From contig NZ_CABFMF010000079.1 in assembly GCF_901875575.1 (NCBI RefSeq), positions 1 through 64,000 on the forward strand: DNA of 64,000 nt, given 5' to 3'. Shown here piece after piece: positions 28,913 to 39,316 of this stretch. A model generated the notes under the pieces. That model did no database searches. It saw only the letters and a list, made by a program, of their open reading frames with translations, and was not told the origin of the DNA. This stretch comes from an uncultured Streptococcus sp. GTDB taxonomy: Bacteria; Bacillota; Bacilli; Lactobacillales; Streptococcaceae. Position 1 is the first letter of the stretch, and the number at the start of each line of letters is the position of its first letter. Made by a program: the position numbers and the translations under genes.

Positions 28913-29350
28913 TTATGCTTCCTCAATCAAGCGTGTATGTTCTCTCTTGATACAGCGATTCATGACAATATCATCACATCCCCCAGCACGCAAGATCTCT
29001 TCTGCTTCTGAACTTTCAAGCCCGAGTTGCGCCCAGAAAATCTTGGCATCTGCTTTTAGAAAATCACGCGCCACATCTGGCAGAAACTCACTGCGGCGGT
29101 AAACATTGACAATATCTACAGGAAAAGGAAGCTCTGCTAAGCTTGCATAGGCCTTTTCTCCCAAGATTTCACTACCTGCAGCCTTGGGATTGACTGGGAT
29201 GATTTTATAACCCCGAGCCTGCATTTCCTTAGTCACTCGATTGCTGGTCGTTTCCTCACGATCAGACAAACCCACCACAGCAAGGGTTTTACTCGTTGCT
29301 AAATACTGACGAATCACGCCATCACTTGGATTGATAAATTCTTGACTCAT
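28913..29350 (-). CDS. CoA-binding domain protein (YccU-like)
   Basis: This 145-aa Rossmann-type protein of the CoA_binding_2 family has a TLAVVGLSDREETTSNRVTK segment, then GYKIIPVNPKAAGSEILGEKAYASLAELP and the IFWAQLGLES motif. It resembles the CoA-binding half of succinyl-CoA synthetase alpha. The biological role is unknown. It is encoded after polA, separated by a terminator, and faces yeiH. AGGAGG precedes ATG 29350. Confidence 0.88.
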   Translation of the reverse strand: MSQEFINPSDGVIRQYLATSKTLAVVGLSDREETTSNRVTKEMQARGYKIIPVNPKAAGSEILGEKAYASLAELPFPVDIVNVYRRSEFLPDVARDFLKADAKIFWAQLGLESSEAEEILRAGGCDDIVMNRCIKREHTRLIEEA

Positions 29351-29408
29351 AGAAATCCTCCTTTTTCATCAGTATAGCACATTTTGAAAAGGCTTGCAGA
29401 TTTTTGCT

Positions 29409-29435
29409 ATAAAAGGAGGGCTTTGTCCCTCCTCT
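29409..29435 (-). terminator. polA terminator
   Basis: GGAGGG (29415-29420) pairs with CCCTCC (29427-29432); on the minus strand TTTT follows. It lies 16 bp beyond the polA stop. Confidence 0.75.
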
Positions 29436-29450
29436 TCATCATAACAAAAT

Positions 29451-32084
29451 TTATTTAGCCTCGTACCAGGTCGCCCCGTCATTTTCATCTGCAATCAGAG
29501 GAACACTAAGCTCGATCGCTTCTTCCATGGTTTGTTTGACCAATTTTTTCATCTCTGCCAATTCAGATTTAGGAACCTCAAGGACGATTTCATCGTGCAC
29601 TTGCAACAGCATCTTGGTCTGATAACAGCCTGCAACCAAGGCTTTATCCAGCTGAATCATAGCAATCTTGAGAATATCTGCCGCCGAACCCTGGATAGGA
29701 GAGTTGATGGCAGTCCGCTCCGCAAAACCACGAATATTAAAGTTTCGCGAATTGATATCTGGCAACTCACGACGACGCTTGAAGAGGGTCTCTACATAGC
29801 CCTTATCACGCGCCTCACGCACCACTTCATCCATGTAGTTTTTAATACCTGGGAAGCGTTCAAAGTAGGTATCAATGTAGGCTTTGGCTTCCTTACGGCT
29901 AATGCCCAGATTATTAGACAAACCAAAATCTGAAATCCCATAAACCACTCCAAAGTTAACGGCCTTGGCATTGCGACGATCGTTTGCAGTCACATCCTCC
30001 GGGCGTTCAATTCCAAATACCCGCATAGCTGTCGAAGTATGGATATCCGCTCCCTCTTTAAATGCTTGAATCAGGTGCTCATCCTTGGAAATATGCGCCA
30101 AAACACGCAATTCAATCTGAGAATAGTCCGAGCTGAGAAGGACACTATCCTCCCATTCTGGAACAAAAGCCTTCCTAATCAAGCGCCCTTGCTCCAAACG
30201 CACAGGGATATTTTGCAAGTTGGGATCCACACTAGACAGACGACCTGTTTGTGTCAAATCCTGCACATAACGAGTATGAATCTTGCCATCTGCTAAAATC
30301 CAGTCCTGCAAGCCAATCACATAAGTAGATTGAATCTTGGCAATCTGACGGTAATCTAAGATTTTCTTAACAATCGGGGCAATAGGTGCCAGGCGTTCCA
30401 AGACATCCACCGCAGTCGAGTATCCAGTTTTGGTTTTCTTAGTGTATTCTAAAGGTAACCCCAATTTTTCAAAGAGAAGTACACCCAATTGCTTAGGCGA
30501 GTTGATATTAAATTCCTCACCAGCCAGTTCATAAATCTCCTGAGTGAGTTTTTCAATAACAAGCTCATTTTCAACCTGCATCTCAAGCAAGGTCTCTTTT
30601 TTAACCTTAATCCCAGCAATTTCCATCTTAGCAAGGACAAAGGCTAGAGGTTGCTCCATATCATAAAGAAGCTCTGATTGCCCATTTTCGCTGAGTTTTT
30701 CAAGCAAAACAGGCTCTGTTTCGACCAAAACAGCAAGCTTACGAGCCAAATGTTCCAAGAATGTCTCACGTGCAGGAATGGCTCTCTTGACACCCTTACC
30801 ATAGAAAGTTTCATCATCGACCAAATAAGTCTGACCATAAAGACTAGCAATAGTCGCAATTTCATTGTCCTCCACAGTCGAAAGGAGGTATTTAGCCAAA
30901 CGGCTATCAAAGGCAGGAGCCTGCAAATCCACACCCAAACGATGCAAGAGAACTTTAGCCTTTTTAAAATCATAAACTCTCAAAGGTGTTTTTTCTAGAA
31001 AATCCTTGAAAATCGAATCTTTCAAAAGCTCAAGCTTGTCTGTTGCATAGAGCTTATCGCCACAAGACCAAGCAAAACCAACCAAATCATCCGTGTGGTA
31101 ATTCTCACCAAAAAGCTCAAAGTGGAAGATAGACTCTTCACTCAGCATATCTTGACTAATTTGGTCAACAATAGTAAAGTCCAAGCTCTCAGCCACATCA
31201 GCTGACGACACATTTAAAGCCTGCTTGAGTTGTTTAAAACCCATCTCATCGTAGAATTTACCAAGATTCTCTACATCTGGACCACTATAGACCAAATCCT
31301 CCAAACCAATCTCAATCGGTGCCTTGGTATCAATGGTCGCCAGTGTTTTAGACAAAAAGGCCTGCTCCTTGTCATTGATAAGGTTTTCCTTCATCTTAGA
31401 AGCCTTCATCCCATCAATGTTTTCATAAATTCCCTCAAGCGAACCATAATCCAACAAAAGCTTGATGCCAGTCTTTTCACCAATCTTGGTTACACCAGGG
31501 ATATTATCCGACTTGTCCCCCATAAGTGCCTTAAGATCGATAAACTGAGTCGGTGTGATCCCCATCTTTTCCATGAGATAATCTGGCGTAAAGGCCTCAA
31601 ACTCAGCCACACCTTTCTTGGAAATCTCAACCACCGTATGCTCATCCGTCAGCTGAATCAAGTCCTTATCCCCACTGACAATGGTAATATCAAAACCATC
31701 CTGCTCAGCTAGCTTATCCAGCGTCCCAATGATATCATCCGCTTCATACTGAACTAACTCATAATGACGAATCCCCATATGATCCAGCAATTCACGAATG
31801 AAAGGAAATTGCTCACGAAACTCATCAGGAGTCTTAGCCCGACCACCCTTATAGTCCGCATACATCTCTGTACGGAAGGTCGTCTTTCCCGCATCAAATG
31901 CCACCAAAATATGACTTGGCTCAACCCGCTCCAACAAATGGCTCAACATCAACTGAAATCCATAGATAGCATTGGTATGCAAACCAGCCGCATTCTTAAA
32001 ACGGTCCAACTGCTGATAGAGAGCAAAAAACGCCCGAAAAGCAACAGAAGAGCCATCAATCAATAATAATTTTTTCTTATCCAT
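29451..32084 (-). CDS. polA: DNA polymerase I
   Basis: This repair and Okazaki-fragment polymerase has 877 aa. The N-terminal 5'-3' exonuclease domain shows LLLIDGSSVAFRAFFAL and DDIIGTL. The middle region lacks the acidic DxE of an active proofreading exonuclease, as known for pneumococcal PolI. The polymerase domain has motif A DYSQIELRVLA, the O-helix RRNAKAVNFGVVYG and motif C QVHDEIVLE. I chose ATG 32084 with GGGAG upstream; the upstream frame adds a non-conserved hydrophobic stretch. Confidence 0.97.
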   Translation of the reverse strand: MDKKKLLLIDGSSVAFRAFFALYQQLDRFKNAAGLHTNAIYGFQLMLSHLLERVEPSHILVAFDAGKTTFRTEMYADYKGGRAKTPDEFREQFPFIRELLDHMGIRHYELVQYEADDIIGTLDKLAEQDGFDITIVSGDKDLIQLTDEHTVVEISKKGVAEFEAFTPDYLMEKMGITPTQFIDLKALMGDKSDNIPGVTKIGEKTGIKLLLDYGSLEGIYENIDGMKASKMKENLINDKEQAFLSKTLATIDTKAPIEIGLEDLVYSGPDVENLGKFYDEMGFKQLKQALNVSSADVAESLDFTIVDQISQDMLSEESIFHFELFGENYHTDDLVGFAWSCGDKLYATDKLELLKDSIFKDFLEKTPLRVYDFKKAKVLLHRLGVDLQAPAFDSRLAKYLLSTVEDNEIATIASLYGQTYLVDDETFYGKGVKRAIPARETFLEHLARKLAVLVETEPVLLEKLSENGQSELLYDMEQPLAFVLAKMEIAGIKVKKETLLEMQVENELVIEKLTQEIYELAGEEFNINSPKQLGVLLFEKLGLPLEYTKKTKTGYSTAVDVLERLAPIAPIVKKILDYRQIAKIQSTYVIGLQDWILADGKIHTRYVQDLTQTGRLSSVDPNLQNIPVRLEQGRLIRKAFVPEWEDSVLLSSDYSQIELRVLAHISKDEHLIQAFKEGADIHTSTAMRVFGIERPEDVTANDRRNAKAVNFGVVYGISDFGLSNNLGISRKEAKAYIDTYFERFPGIKNYMDEVVREARDKGYVETLFKRRRELPDINSRNFNIRGFAERTAINSPIQGSAADILKIAMIQLDKALVAGCYQTKMLLQVHDEIVLEVPKSELAEMKKLVKQTMEEAIELSVPLIADENDGATWYEAK

Positions 32085-32204
32085 ACTCCCATTATAAAGG
32101 AAAGCGAGCAAAAATACCATTGAGAATAACTAGACCTACTATTTTTCTATCTTTCCAAATAAATAGCTAGATTCCCAATTAATGAAGTAGAAGCTAACAA
32201 AAAA

Positions 32205-32240
32205 TACTCTATCAAGCAATCGTTAAGCCGCTTAATAGAG
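32205..32240 (-). terminator. Terminator after the thiolase gene
   Basis: CTCTATCAAGC (32207-32217) pairs with GCTTAATAGAG (32230-32240), with one G-U pair in the minus-strand RNA. T-rich sequence (TATTTTTT) follows. It separates the thiolase from polA. Confidence 0.75.
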
Positions 32241-32303
32241 CATTCTAACTATAACCCATTTCTTTTTGCTTCTCGTAACAACAAAGCAAGTAGCTAGGCT
32301 CTC

Positions 32304-33482
32304 TTAGCGCTCGACGATAAGAGCAGTTCCCATTCCTCCACCGATACAAAGCGTTGCAAGCCCACGTTTTGCATCACGTTTTTGCATTTCATGAAGAAGG
32401 GTAACCAATATACGGCAGCCTGAAGCTCCGATTGGGTGACCTAGTGAAATAGCTCCACCATTAACATTCACTTTTTCTAAGTTCAGATTTAGTTCTTTAG
32501 CAACTGCACAGGCCTGAGCAGCAAATGCTTCATTTGATTCTACTAAATCAAGATCTGCAACCGTAAGCCCAGCTTTTTCAAGTGCTTTACGAGATGCATA
32601 AATGGGACCACATCCCATCACTTTTGGATCTAAACCTGCACTTGCATAAGATTTGATAGTTGCTAAGACAGGGACACCCAATTCTTTGGCCTTTTCAGCA
32701 CTCATCACTACAACTGCTGCTGCACCATCATTGATACCTGAAGAATTACCAGCAGTGACACTCCCATCTTTTTGAAAGGCTGGACGAAGTTTCGAAAGAC
32801 CTTCAAGTGAAACATCTTTTCTGGGAAATTCATCCGTATCAAATACAAGAGACTCACCTCGTCTTTGTGGAATCTCAACTGGAATAATCTCTTCTTTAAA
32901 CCGACCAGTCTCAATTGCCTCAAGAGCACGGTTTTGAGATCTGAGGGCAAAGTTGTCTTGATCTTCACGAGTAATTCCATATTGTTCAGCAACATTTTCA
33001 GCTGTAATCCCCATGTGATAATCTTCAAATCCATCTGTCAAGCCATCCCGAAGCATAGTATCCACTACTGTAGCATTTCCCATTCGAGAACCCCAACGTT
33101 GATTTGGAAGAATATAGGGAGCTTGGCTCATATTCTCAGCGCCACCAGCAACAACTACTTCTGCATCTCCACATAAAACTGCTTGGACTGCCAATTGAAC
33201 AGCTTTCAAACCAGACCCGCACACTTTATTGATTGTGAATGCTGGAACAGTAACAGGTACACCTGCATGAATACTCATTTGACGGGCTACATTTTGTCCT
33301 AGACCTGCCCCCAAAACATTCCCCATGATTACTTCATCAACTTGCTCCGGTTCCAAGCCAGCTCTTTCAATCGCATTCTTGATTACCAAGCTTCCTAAAT
33401 CAACAGCAGAAATATCTTTTAAACTTCCTCCAAAAGACCCTATAGGGGTACGAACTGCCGCAACAATAACTACTTCTGTCAT
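32304..33482 (-). CDS. Acetyl-CoA C-acetyltransferase (thiolase)
   Basis: It condenses two acetyl-CoA into acetoacetyl-CoA or cleaves the reverse. The 392-aa protein shows all thiolase catalytic landmarks: Cys88 in [12 protein letters not shown], His in GHPIGASG and the second Cys in CIGGGMG. In streptococci acetoacetyl-CoA would feed HMG-CoA synthase and the mevalonate pathway; this link is inferred. It stands alone, with its own terminator, at the join between the polA and dlt blocks. I do not recall it at this position in S. pneumoniae TIGR4. Confidence 0.93.
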   Translation of the reverse strand: MTEVVIVAAVRTPIGSFGGSLKDISAVDLGSLVIKNAIERAGLEPEQVDEVIMGNVLGAGLGQNVARQMSIHAGVPVTVPAFTINKVCGSGLKAVQLAVQAVLCGDAEVVVAGGAENMSQAPYILPNQRWGSRMGNATVVDTMLRDGLTDGFEDYHMGITAENVAEQYGITREDQDNFALRSQNRALEAIETGRFKEEIIPVEIPQRRGESLVFDTDEFPRKDVSLEGLSKLRPAFQKDGSVTAGNSSGINDGAAAVVVMSAEKAKELGVPVLATIKSYASAGLDPKVMGCGPIYASRKALEKAGLTVADLDLVESNEAFAAQACAVAKELNLNLEKVNVNGGAISLGHPIGASGCRILVTLLHEMQKRDAKRGLATLCIGGGMGTALIVER

Positions 33483-33857
33483 CTCTTTCTCCTTATTATC
33501 TTAGTTCTAAAAAATCTATCTTAGTCAACATTCAAAGTTCTCTACTTCAATATTTTTCTTCAATCAAAGTACTAGACCAATCACAATCATAAATCACCTA
33601 TTAAATGTAAAAATTATTTCTTTTTGAAAAGATTTCTCAAGCATATTCACTATAACACAAATCAGAGCACTTTACCATCAGAACTTAACAGTAGAATACT
33701 TGGTTCATACAATGTATTTCTAAAACATAAAAAGAGCTCCACTTCAAATTAAAAATAGAGAATCACTAAAAATTTTTATTAGGAAAAAGAAAAACCCTAA
33801 AAATCAGACTGATTGCCTAACCTTTAGAGTTAAATCATTAATCATTTTGTCGTTCAC
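33483..33857. other. Intergenic region between dltD and the thiolase, no gene
   Basis: 375 bp of A+T-rich sequence without a credible open frame. Near 33791-33831 the minus strand can form a bulged hairpin (CTCTAAA with TTTAGGG, inner ATCAG/TGAT) followed by TTTTTC, a possible dlt terminator. The remainder should hold the thiolase promoter, but I could not identify it with confidence. Confidence 0.5.
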
Positions 33858-35361
<1,504 letters not shown>

Positions 35362-35370
35362 TTATTTCCT

Positions 35371-36612
35371 TTATTTTTTAAACCATAGATCATTCAAAAA
35401 TCCAGAAAAGATTAAGAATGACAACATGACGACATGGAAGGTGACAACCATGCCAAACAATTGAATCCATCTATTCTCAGGTAGAGCAGCCTTCCCAGCT
35501 TTTTTCCGTTCTTTATTGAGCAATTTTTTCTTTCGAATCCAGGCATCGTTGATAACCAAGCCCAATCCATGAAAAAGGCCATAAGCAATATAATACCAAG
35601 TAATACCATGCCAGAATCCCATTATCAGCATATTGAGTATGTAAGCCACGCTAGAAGTCACATTGCGATTTTTAAAGACCTTCTTTCGGGTCATCACTAG
35701 AACCATGCGCATAAAGACAAAGTCACGAAACCAAAAAGATAGACTCATGTGCCAACGATTCCAGAACTCTTTTAAGTCTCTTGATAAAAATGGTTTGTTA
35801 AAGTTTACGGGACTGCGAATGCCCATCAAATTTGAAATAGCAAGAGCAAACATAGAGTAGCCTGCAAAATCAAAGAAGAGTTCTAAACCAAAAGTATACA
35901 TGACTCCAAGTGCGTAAAGATTAAAGACCCCTCCTGTTTGCAAGGCCAAGTTCTTCAAAGGAGGCAATAAAATCTCTCCTAAAATGTGTGCTAGGATAAA
36001 TTTATATAGAGAACCAAGCATGATATACTTGACAGCCTCTTCGAGCATATCCATCAAGTCTTCTCGGTCTGGGATTTGCTTATAATTTTCATTAAAACGC
36101 TTAAAGCGATCAATCGGTCCGCTAGAAAAAGTTGGCATGAAGAGAAGGAAGCGGAGGAATTCCCAAAAAGTCAAAGACTCGATGACTCCATCTCTTAGTT
36201 CGATAATAAGCCCGACCGAACGAAAAGTTAGGTAAGAAATCCCCAAAAATCCTAGTAAAGACTGAGTCCCATTGATAGCTGGTTGGAACTTTACAAAGAT
36301 AATCGGAAGTAGGGATAGAAAACTAACTAGGTAGAAAACCCATTTGCTATCCTTACTTTTTCGATAATACTTGTAAAACAGAATAAGAAGTATCTGCCAG
36401 CATAGATAGATAGCTAAAGCAGCTAATTGATTGGTCTTCCCACCTATCAGCATAGTACTGATAAAGAAAAGACTAACCAGCACTTCATACCAGGCAAAGC
36501 GTTTCTTGAAAAAGAGGCCAATAAAAATCGGTAAGATCGCTGCAATCACATACACAAAATACTGGGGATTCCCATATGGTTCTAAATGAGGAAGCTGTTT
36601 CAAAAACTCCAT
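35371..36612 (-). CDS. dltB: D-alanyl transfer protein DltB (MBOAT)
   Basis: A multi-pass membrane protein of the MBOAT family that passes D-alanine across or through the membrane. The 413-aa sequence has about a dozen hydrophobic segments and the MBOAT histidine in LIMGFWHGITWYY. Other family landmarks are GPIDRFKRFNENY and FNKPFLSRDLKEFWNRWH. The start was taken at the second ATG (36612), which overlaps the dltA stop; an ATG one codon upstream is equally possible. Confidence 0.96.
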   Translation of the reverse strand: MEFLKQLPHLEPYGNPQYFVYVIAAILPIFIGLFFKKRFAWYEVLVSLFFISTMLIGGKTNQLAALAIYLCWQILLILFYKYYRKSKDSKWVFYLVSFLSLLPIIFVKFQPAINGTQSLLGFLGISYLTFRSVGLIIELRDGVIESLTFWEFLRFLLFMPTFSSGPIDRFKRFNENYKQIPDREDLMDMLEEAVKYIMLGSLYKFILAHILGEILLPPLKNLALQTGGVFNLYALGVMYTFGLELFFDFAGYSMFALAISNLMGIRSPVNFNKPFLSRDLKEFWNRWHMSLSFWFRDFVFMRMVLVMTRKKVFKNRNVTSSVAYILNMLIMGFWHGITWYYIAYGLFHGLGLVINDAWIRKKKLLNKERKKAGKAALPENRWIQLFGMVVTFHVVMLSFLIFSGFLNDLWFKK

Positions 36613-38162
36613 CATCTGCTATTCACCTCGTTTATCAAGCCCTTGATATCAATCTTCCCATTTGGAGTTAGAGGTAGGCTGTCTCGATAAAGAAATTTCG
36701 AAGGCATCATATAAGACATCATGATGTCTGTCAAGTCCTCCTTGATAGCCTTGGTAATATCCATATCACGTTCAAACTGTTCGCGAACACCATCCTTTAA
36801 GATGACATAGGCTAGTAGATTTTGTACCTTGTGATCCTTATTGTAACGTGGAACTGCAACAGCTGATTCGATAAAACGAGACTTATTAAGATTTTGAGAA
36901 ACATCTTCTAACTCTATGCGGTAACCGTTGAACTTAATCTGGAAGTCCATGCGTCCACCGTAGAGAAGCAACCCCTCATCCGTCATGGTTCCCACGTCTC
37001 CTGTGTGATAAGCTGGTAGCCCTTCAAACTCAAAGAAGGCTTCCGCTGTTTTTTCCGGATTGTTCATATAACCTTTTGAAACAGCTGGTCCAGAAACGAT
37101 GATTTCTCCCTGCTGGCCATTTGGCAGTTTCTTGCCCTCCTCATCAATGATAAAGGTTGGCGAATCAGCCTTGGTATAGCCGATTGGTAGGCGTTTGAGA
37201 GTCGCTAGCATTTCGTCTGTCACAGCAACTGCTGATAGGGCTACTGTCGCTTCTGTGGGACCATAGGCATTAATAATACGGGCATTTGGGAAACGTTCGC
37301 GTAATTTTTGAGCTGTTTTAACCGTCAATTCTTCCCCATCAAAGTAGAAATGGGTGATCGCAGGCATTTTCTCACTATTAAAGTCTTCTGACAGCATGGC
37401 CATGTCGGCAAAAGATGGCGTTGATGTCCAGATAGCAATTGGCAATGAAAAGATAGCCGCAAATAGCTGCTTAAAGTCCTGAGTAATAGTCGAAGGAAGA
37501 GCAAAAAGCGTCCCACCTAATGCCAAGGTCGGTGCCCAATACATAACAGACAAGTCAAAAGAATAAGGTGGCTGAGCTAGCATTTGCGGACGACTAGGGG
37601 TTGCAAATTCTTCATCTGTAATCATCCAGTTGGTAAAGCTGAGAAGATTATCATGGGAAATTTGAACTCCCTTAGGCTTACCAGTCGTACCAGAAGTAAA
37701 GATAATGTAGTAATTATCATCACCCTTTACTGGATGCGTGATATCATAGCTAGAACCTTGAGCAAAAGCTTCATGGACTTGCTCTAAATGCAGCACTGGT
37801 ATACTTGTTTGCTCTAAAGGAAAGTCAGAAATAGCAATAATCAAGCTTGGCTCTGCTACTTCTACAATAGCAGCTACTCGCTCCAAGGCTGAATGATTAT
37901 CAATTGGAATATAGGCATGCCCCGACTTTGTCAAAGCTACGAAAGTAGCTAACATTTCATACTCTTGACCACCAAAAACAACTACAGGGGATTTTGCAGG
38001 TAAGGCTAGTTGATCAATAGCTACAGCCAAACTATCCGAATCTGCCTTTAAATCTCCATAAGTATGCTCTCGTCCCAAAATATTGTAGACAGGATAAGTA
38101 GGTTGTATATGAGCAAAATGCTCAATGATTTCAATCATATCTGCTATTGGTTTATGTGACAC
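36612..38162 (-). CDS. dltA: D-alanine:D-alanyl carrier protein ligase
   Basis: DltA adenylates D-alanine and loads it on DltC. It is a 516-aa ANL-superfamily enzyme with the P-loop [20 protein letters not shown], the [10 protein letters not shown] motif, YHTGDVG and the C-terminal [14 protein letters not shown] lysine segment. The dlt operon reduces the negative charge of the wall and gives resistance to cationic peptides (family knowledge). Confidence 0.97.
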   Translation of the reverse strand: MSHKPIADMIEIIEHFAHIQPTYPVYNILGREHTYGDLKADSDSLAVAIDQLALPAKSPVVVFGGQEYEMLATFVALTKSGHAYIPIDNHSALERVAAIVEVAEPSLIIAISDFPLEQTSIPVLHLEQVHEAFAQGSSYDITHPVKGDDNYYIIFTSGTTGKPKGVQISHDNLLSFTNWMITDEEFATPSRPQMLAQPPYSFDLSVMYWAPTLALGGTLFALPSTITQDFKQLFAAIFSLPIAIWTSTPSFADMAMLSEDFNSEKMPAITHFYFDGEELTVKTAQKLRERFPNARIINAYGPTEATVALSAVAVTDEMLATLKRLPIGYTKADSPTFIIDEEGKKLPNGQQGEIIVSGPAVSKGYMNNPEKTAEAFFEFEGLPAYHTGDVGTMTDEGLLLYGGRMDFQIKFNGYRIELEDVSQNLNKSRFIESAVAVPRYNKDHKVQNLLAYVILKDGVREQFERDMDITKAIKEDLTDIMMSYMMPSKFLYRDSLPLTPNGKIDIKGLINEVNSR

Positions 38163-38182
38163 AATAGGGGTTCTCCTTCGAG

Positions 38183-38314
38183 TTAAAATTCATTATAAAT
38201 AAAGCTGCCCTGACCCTGACCAAGATAGCTAAAAAAGTAAAGCAGCCCTAAAAGTATAAGAAAATACAAGGCTGTCCTACCAAGAAAGAGGTAGAGTTCT
38301 TTTCTCTGTTTCAT
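38183..38314 (-). CDS. dltX: DltX membrane peptide
   Basis: A 43-aa open frame directly upstream of dltA encodes a basic start ([10 protein letters not shown]), one membrane segment ([18 protein letters not shown]) and the conserved C-terminal FIYNEF of DltX, which contacts the DltB/DltD machinery and takes part in D-alanine transfer. ATG is at 38312-38314, and the stop TAA at 38183-38185 lies 20 bp before dltA. GAAGGAGAA in the gap is the dltA ribosome binding site. It is too short for routine gene calling and easily missed. Confidence 0.92.
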   Translation of the reverse strand: MKQRKELYLFLGRTALYFLILLGLLYFFSYLGQGQGSFIYNEF

Positions 38315-38383
38315 CAAGAAAAACCATTCATTTCTGTATTTTTTGTTAAATAAGATGAACTCTTACTATAGTATTTTTCTACC

Positions 38384-38413
38384 ATTGTACCATTTTTTAG
38401 GGTAATTTTTCAA
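38384..38413 (-). promoter_or_regulatory. dlt operon promoter
   Basis: On the minus strand TTGAAA (38408-38413), an 18-bp spacer and extended TGGTACAAT (hexamer 38384-38389), about 70 bp before dltX. A TATAGT hexamer closer to the gene is an alternative. Confidence 0.5.
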
Positions 38414-38487
38414 TTGTTTGCCGTACATTTTCACTGCATTTAAGCTAATTTTAAAGATTATGCGGTTTTTCTATGAATATTTTAAAT

Positions 38488-38520
38488 AAAAAGAGCCTAA
38501 GATATTCATCTTAAACTCTT
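38488..38520 (-). terminator. glp operon terminator
   Basis: GAGCCTAAGAT (38493-38503) pairs with ATCTTAAACTC (38508-38518) including two G-U pairs in RNA; on the minus strand TTTTTA follows. It lies just beyond the glpF stop. Confidence 0.8.
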
Positions 38521-38541
38521 TCAACATAATCATTTTCTAAA

Positions 38542-39246
38542 TTAGAAAAGTGAGAATACAAGCACGGCCAAGACTGCACCGATAACAGGTCCCACAACAG
38601 GAATCCAAGCATAAGACCAGTCTCCGTCTCCCTTGTTTGAAATTGGAAGGATACTGTGCATGATACGAGGACCAAGGTCACGAGCTGGGTTCAAGGCATA
38701 GCCTGTTGTCCCACCTAGTGATAGACCGATACCGACAATCAAAGTACTCACTGCAAAGGTTCCGATACCTGCCTGAAAATCGTAAAGACCCAAAGCAAAA
38801 ATTGTCAACACCAAAACAAAGGTTCCAAGGATTTCACTAATCAAGTTTGATACAGTGTCTTTGATAGCTGGTCCTGTGCTGAAAGTAGCCAAAATATTCC
38901 CAGCATTTTCTTCTGCTTGATAGTGAGGTTTGAATTGTAACCAAACCAAAATCTGAGCCACCATAGCTCCTGCAAACTGAGCTAAGATATAAGGGAATAC
39001 TGAAGCCCAAGGTAAGCCACCTTTTAAAGCCACACCAAGCGTCACAGCTGGGTTTAAATGAGCTGGACTGAGTTTTCCAGATACAAAGACTGCAACCGCA
39101 ACTGCAATCCCCCAACCCATGGCAATGACAATCCAGCCTGAGTTGTTGCTCTTGGTTTTAGGAAGTACCACACCTGCTACAACACCATTCCCTAGAAGAA
39201 TAAGGATCAAAGTCCCTAGGAATTCTCCAAATAATTCTTTCATCAT
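38542..39246 (-). CDS. glpF: Glycerol uptake facilitator
   Basis: A 234-aa aquaglyceroporin with about six membrane segments and the two pore motifs NPA (HLNPAVTLGVAL) and NPAR followed by D (ALNPARDLGPR), the Asp marking glycerol-type channels. It is the last gene of glpK-glpO-glpF and lets glycerol in for GlpK. GGAG lies 8 nt before ATG 39246. Confidence 0.95.
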   Translation of the reverse strand: MMKELFGEFLGTLILILLGNGVVAGVVLPKTKSNNSGWIVIAMGWGIAVAVAVFVSGKLSPAHLNPAVTLGVALKGGLPWASVFPYILAQFAGAMVAQILVWLQFKPHYQAEENAGNILATFSTGPAIKDTVSNLISEILGTFVLVLTIFALGLYDFQAGIGTFAVSTLIVGIGLSLGGTTGYALNPARDLGPRIMHSILPISNKGDGDWSYAWIPVVGPVIGAVLAVLVFSLF

Positions 39247-39316
39247 GTTTCTGTCTCCATTAAAAAGGAGGAGAGGGTAGACTAGGAGTCCTGCCCTCTA
39301 CCTCTTTTATTTTTCC

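Noticed and set aside
28636..28926. 96-codon minus-strand open frame with three repeated segments (HSFEVVDRTDEV)
   Set aside because: The repeats are the three boxB units of the BOX element read as protein; boxB length is a multiple of three, which keeps the frame open.
29451..32084. Proofreading exonuclease activity in PolA
   Set aside because: The middle domain is present but lacks the acidic metal-binding residues, so no 3'-5' exonuclease was claimed.
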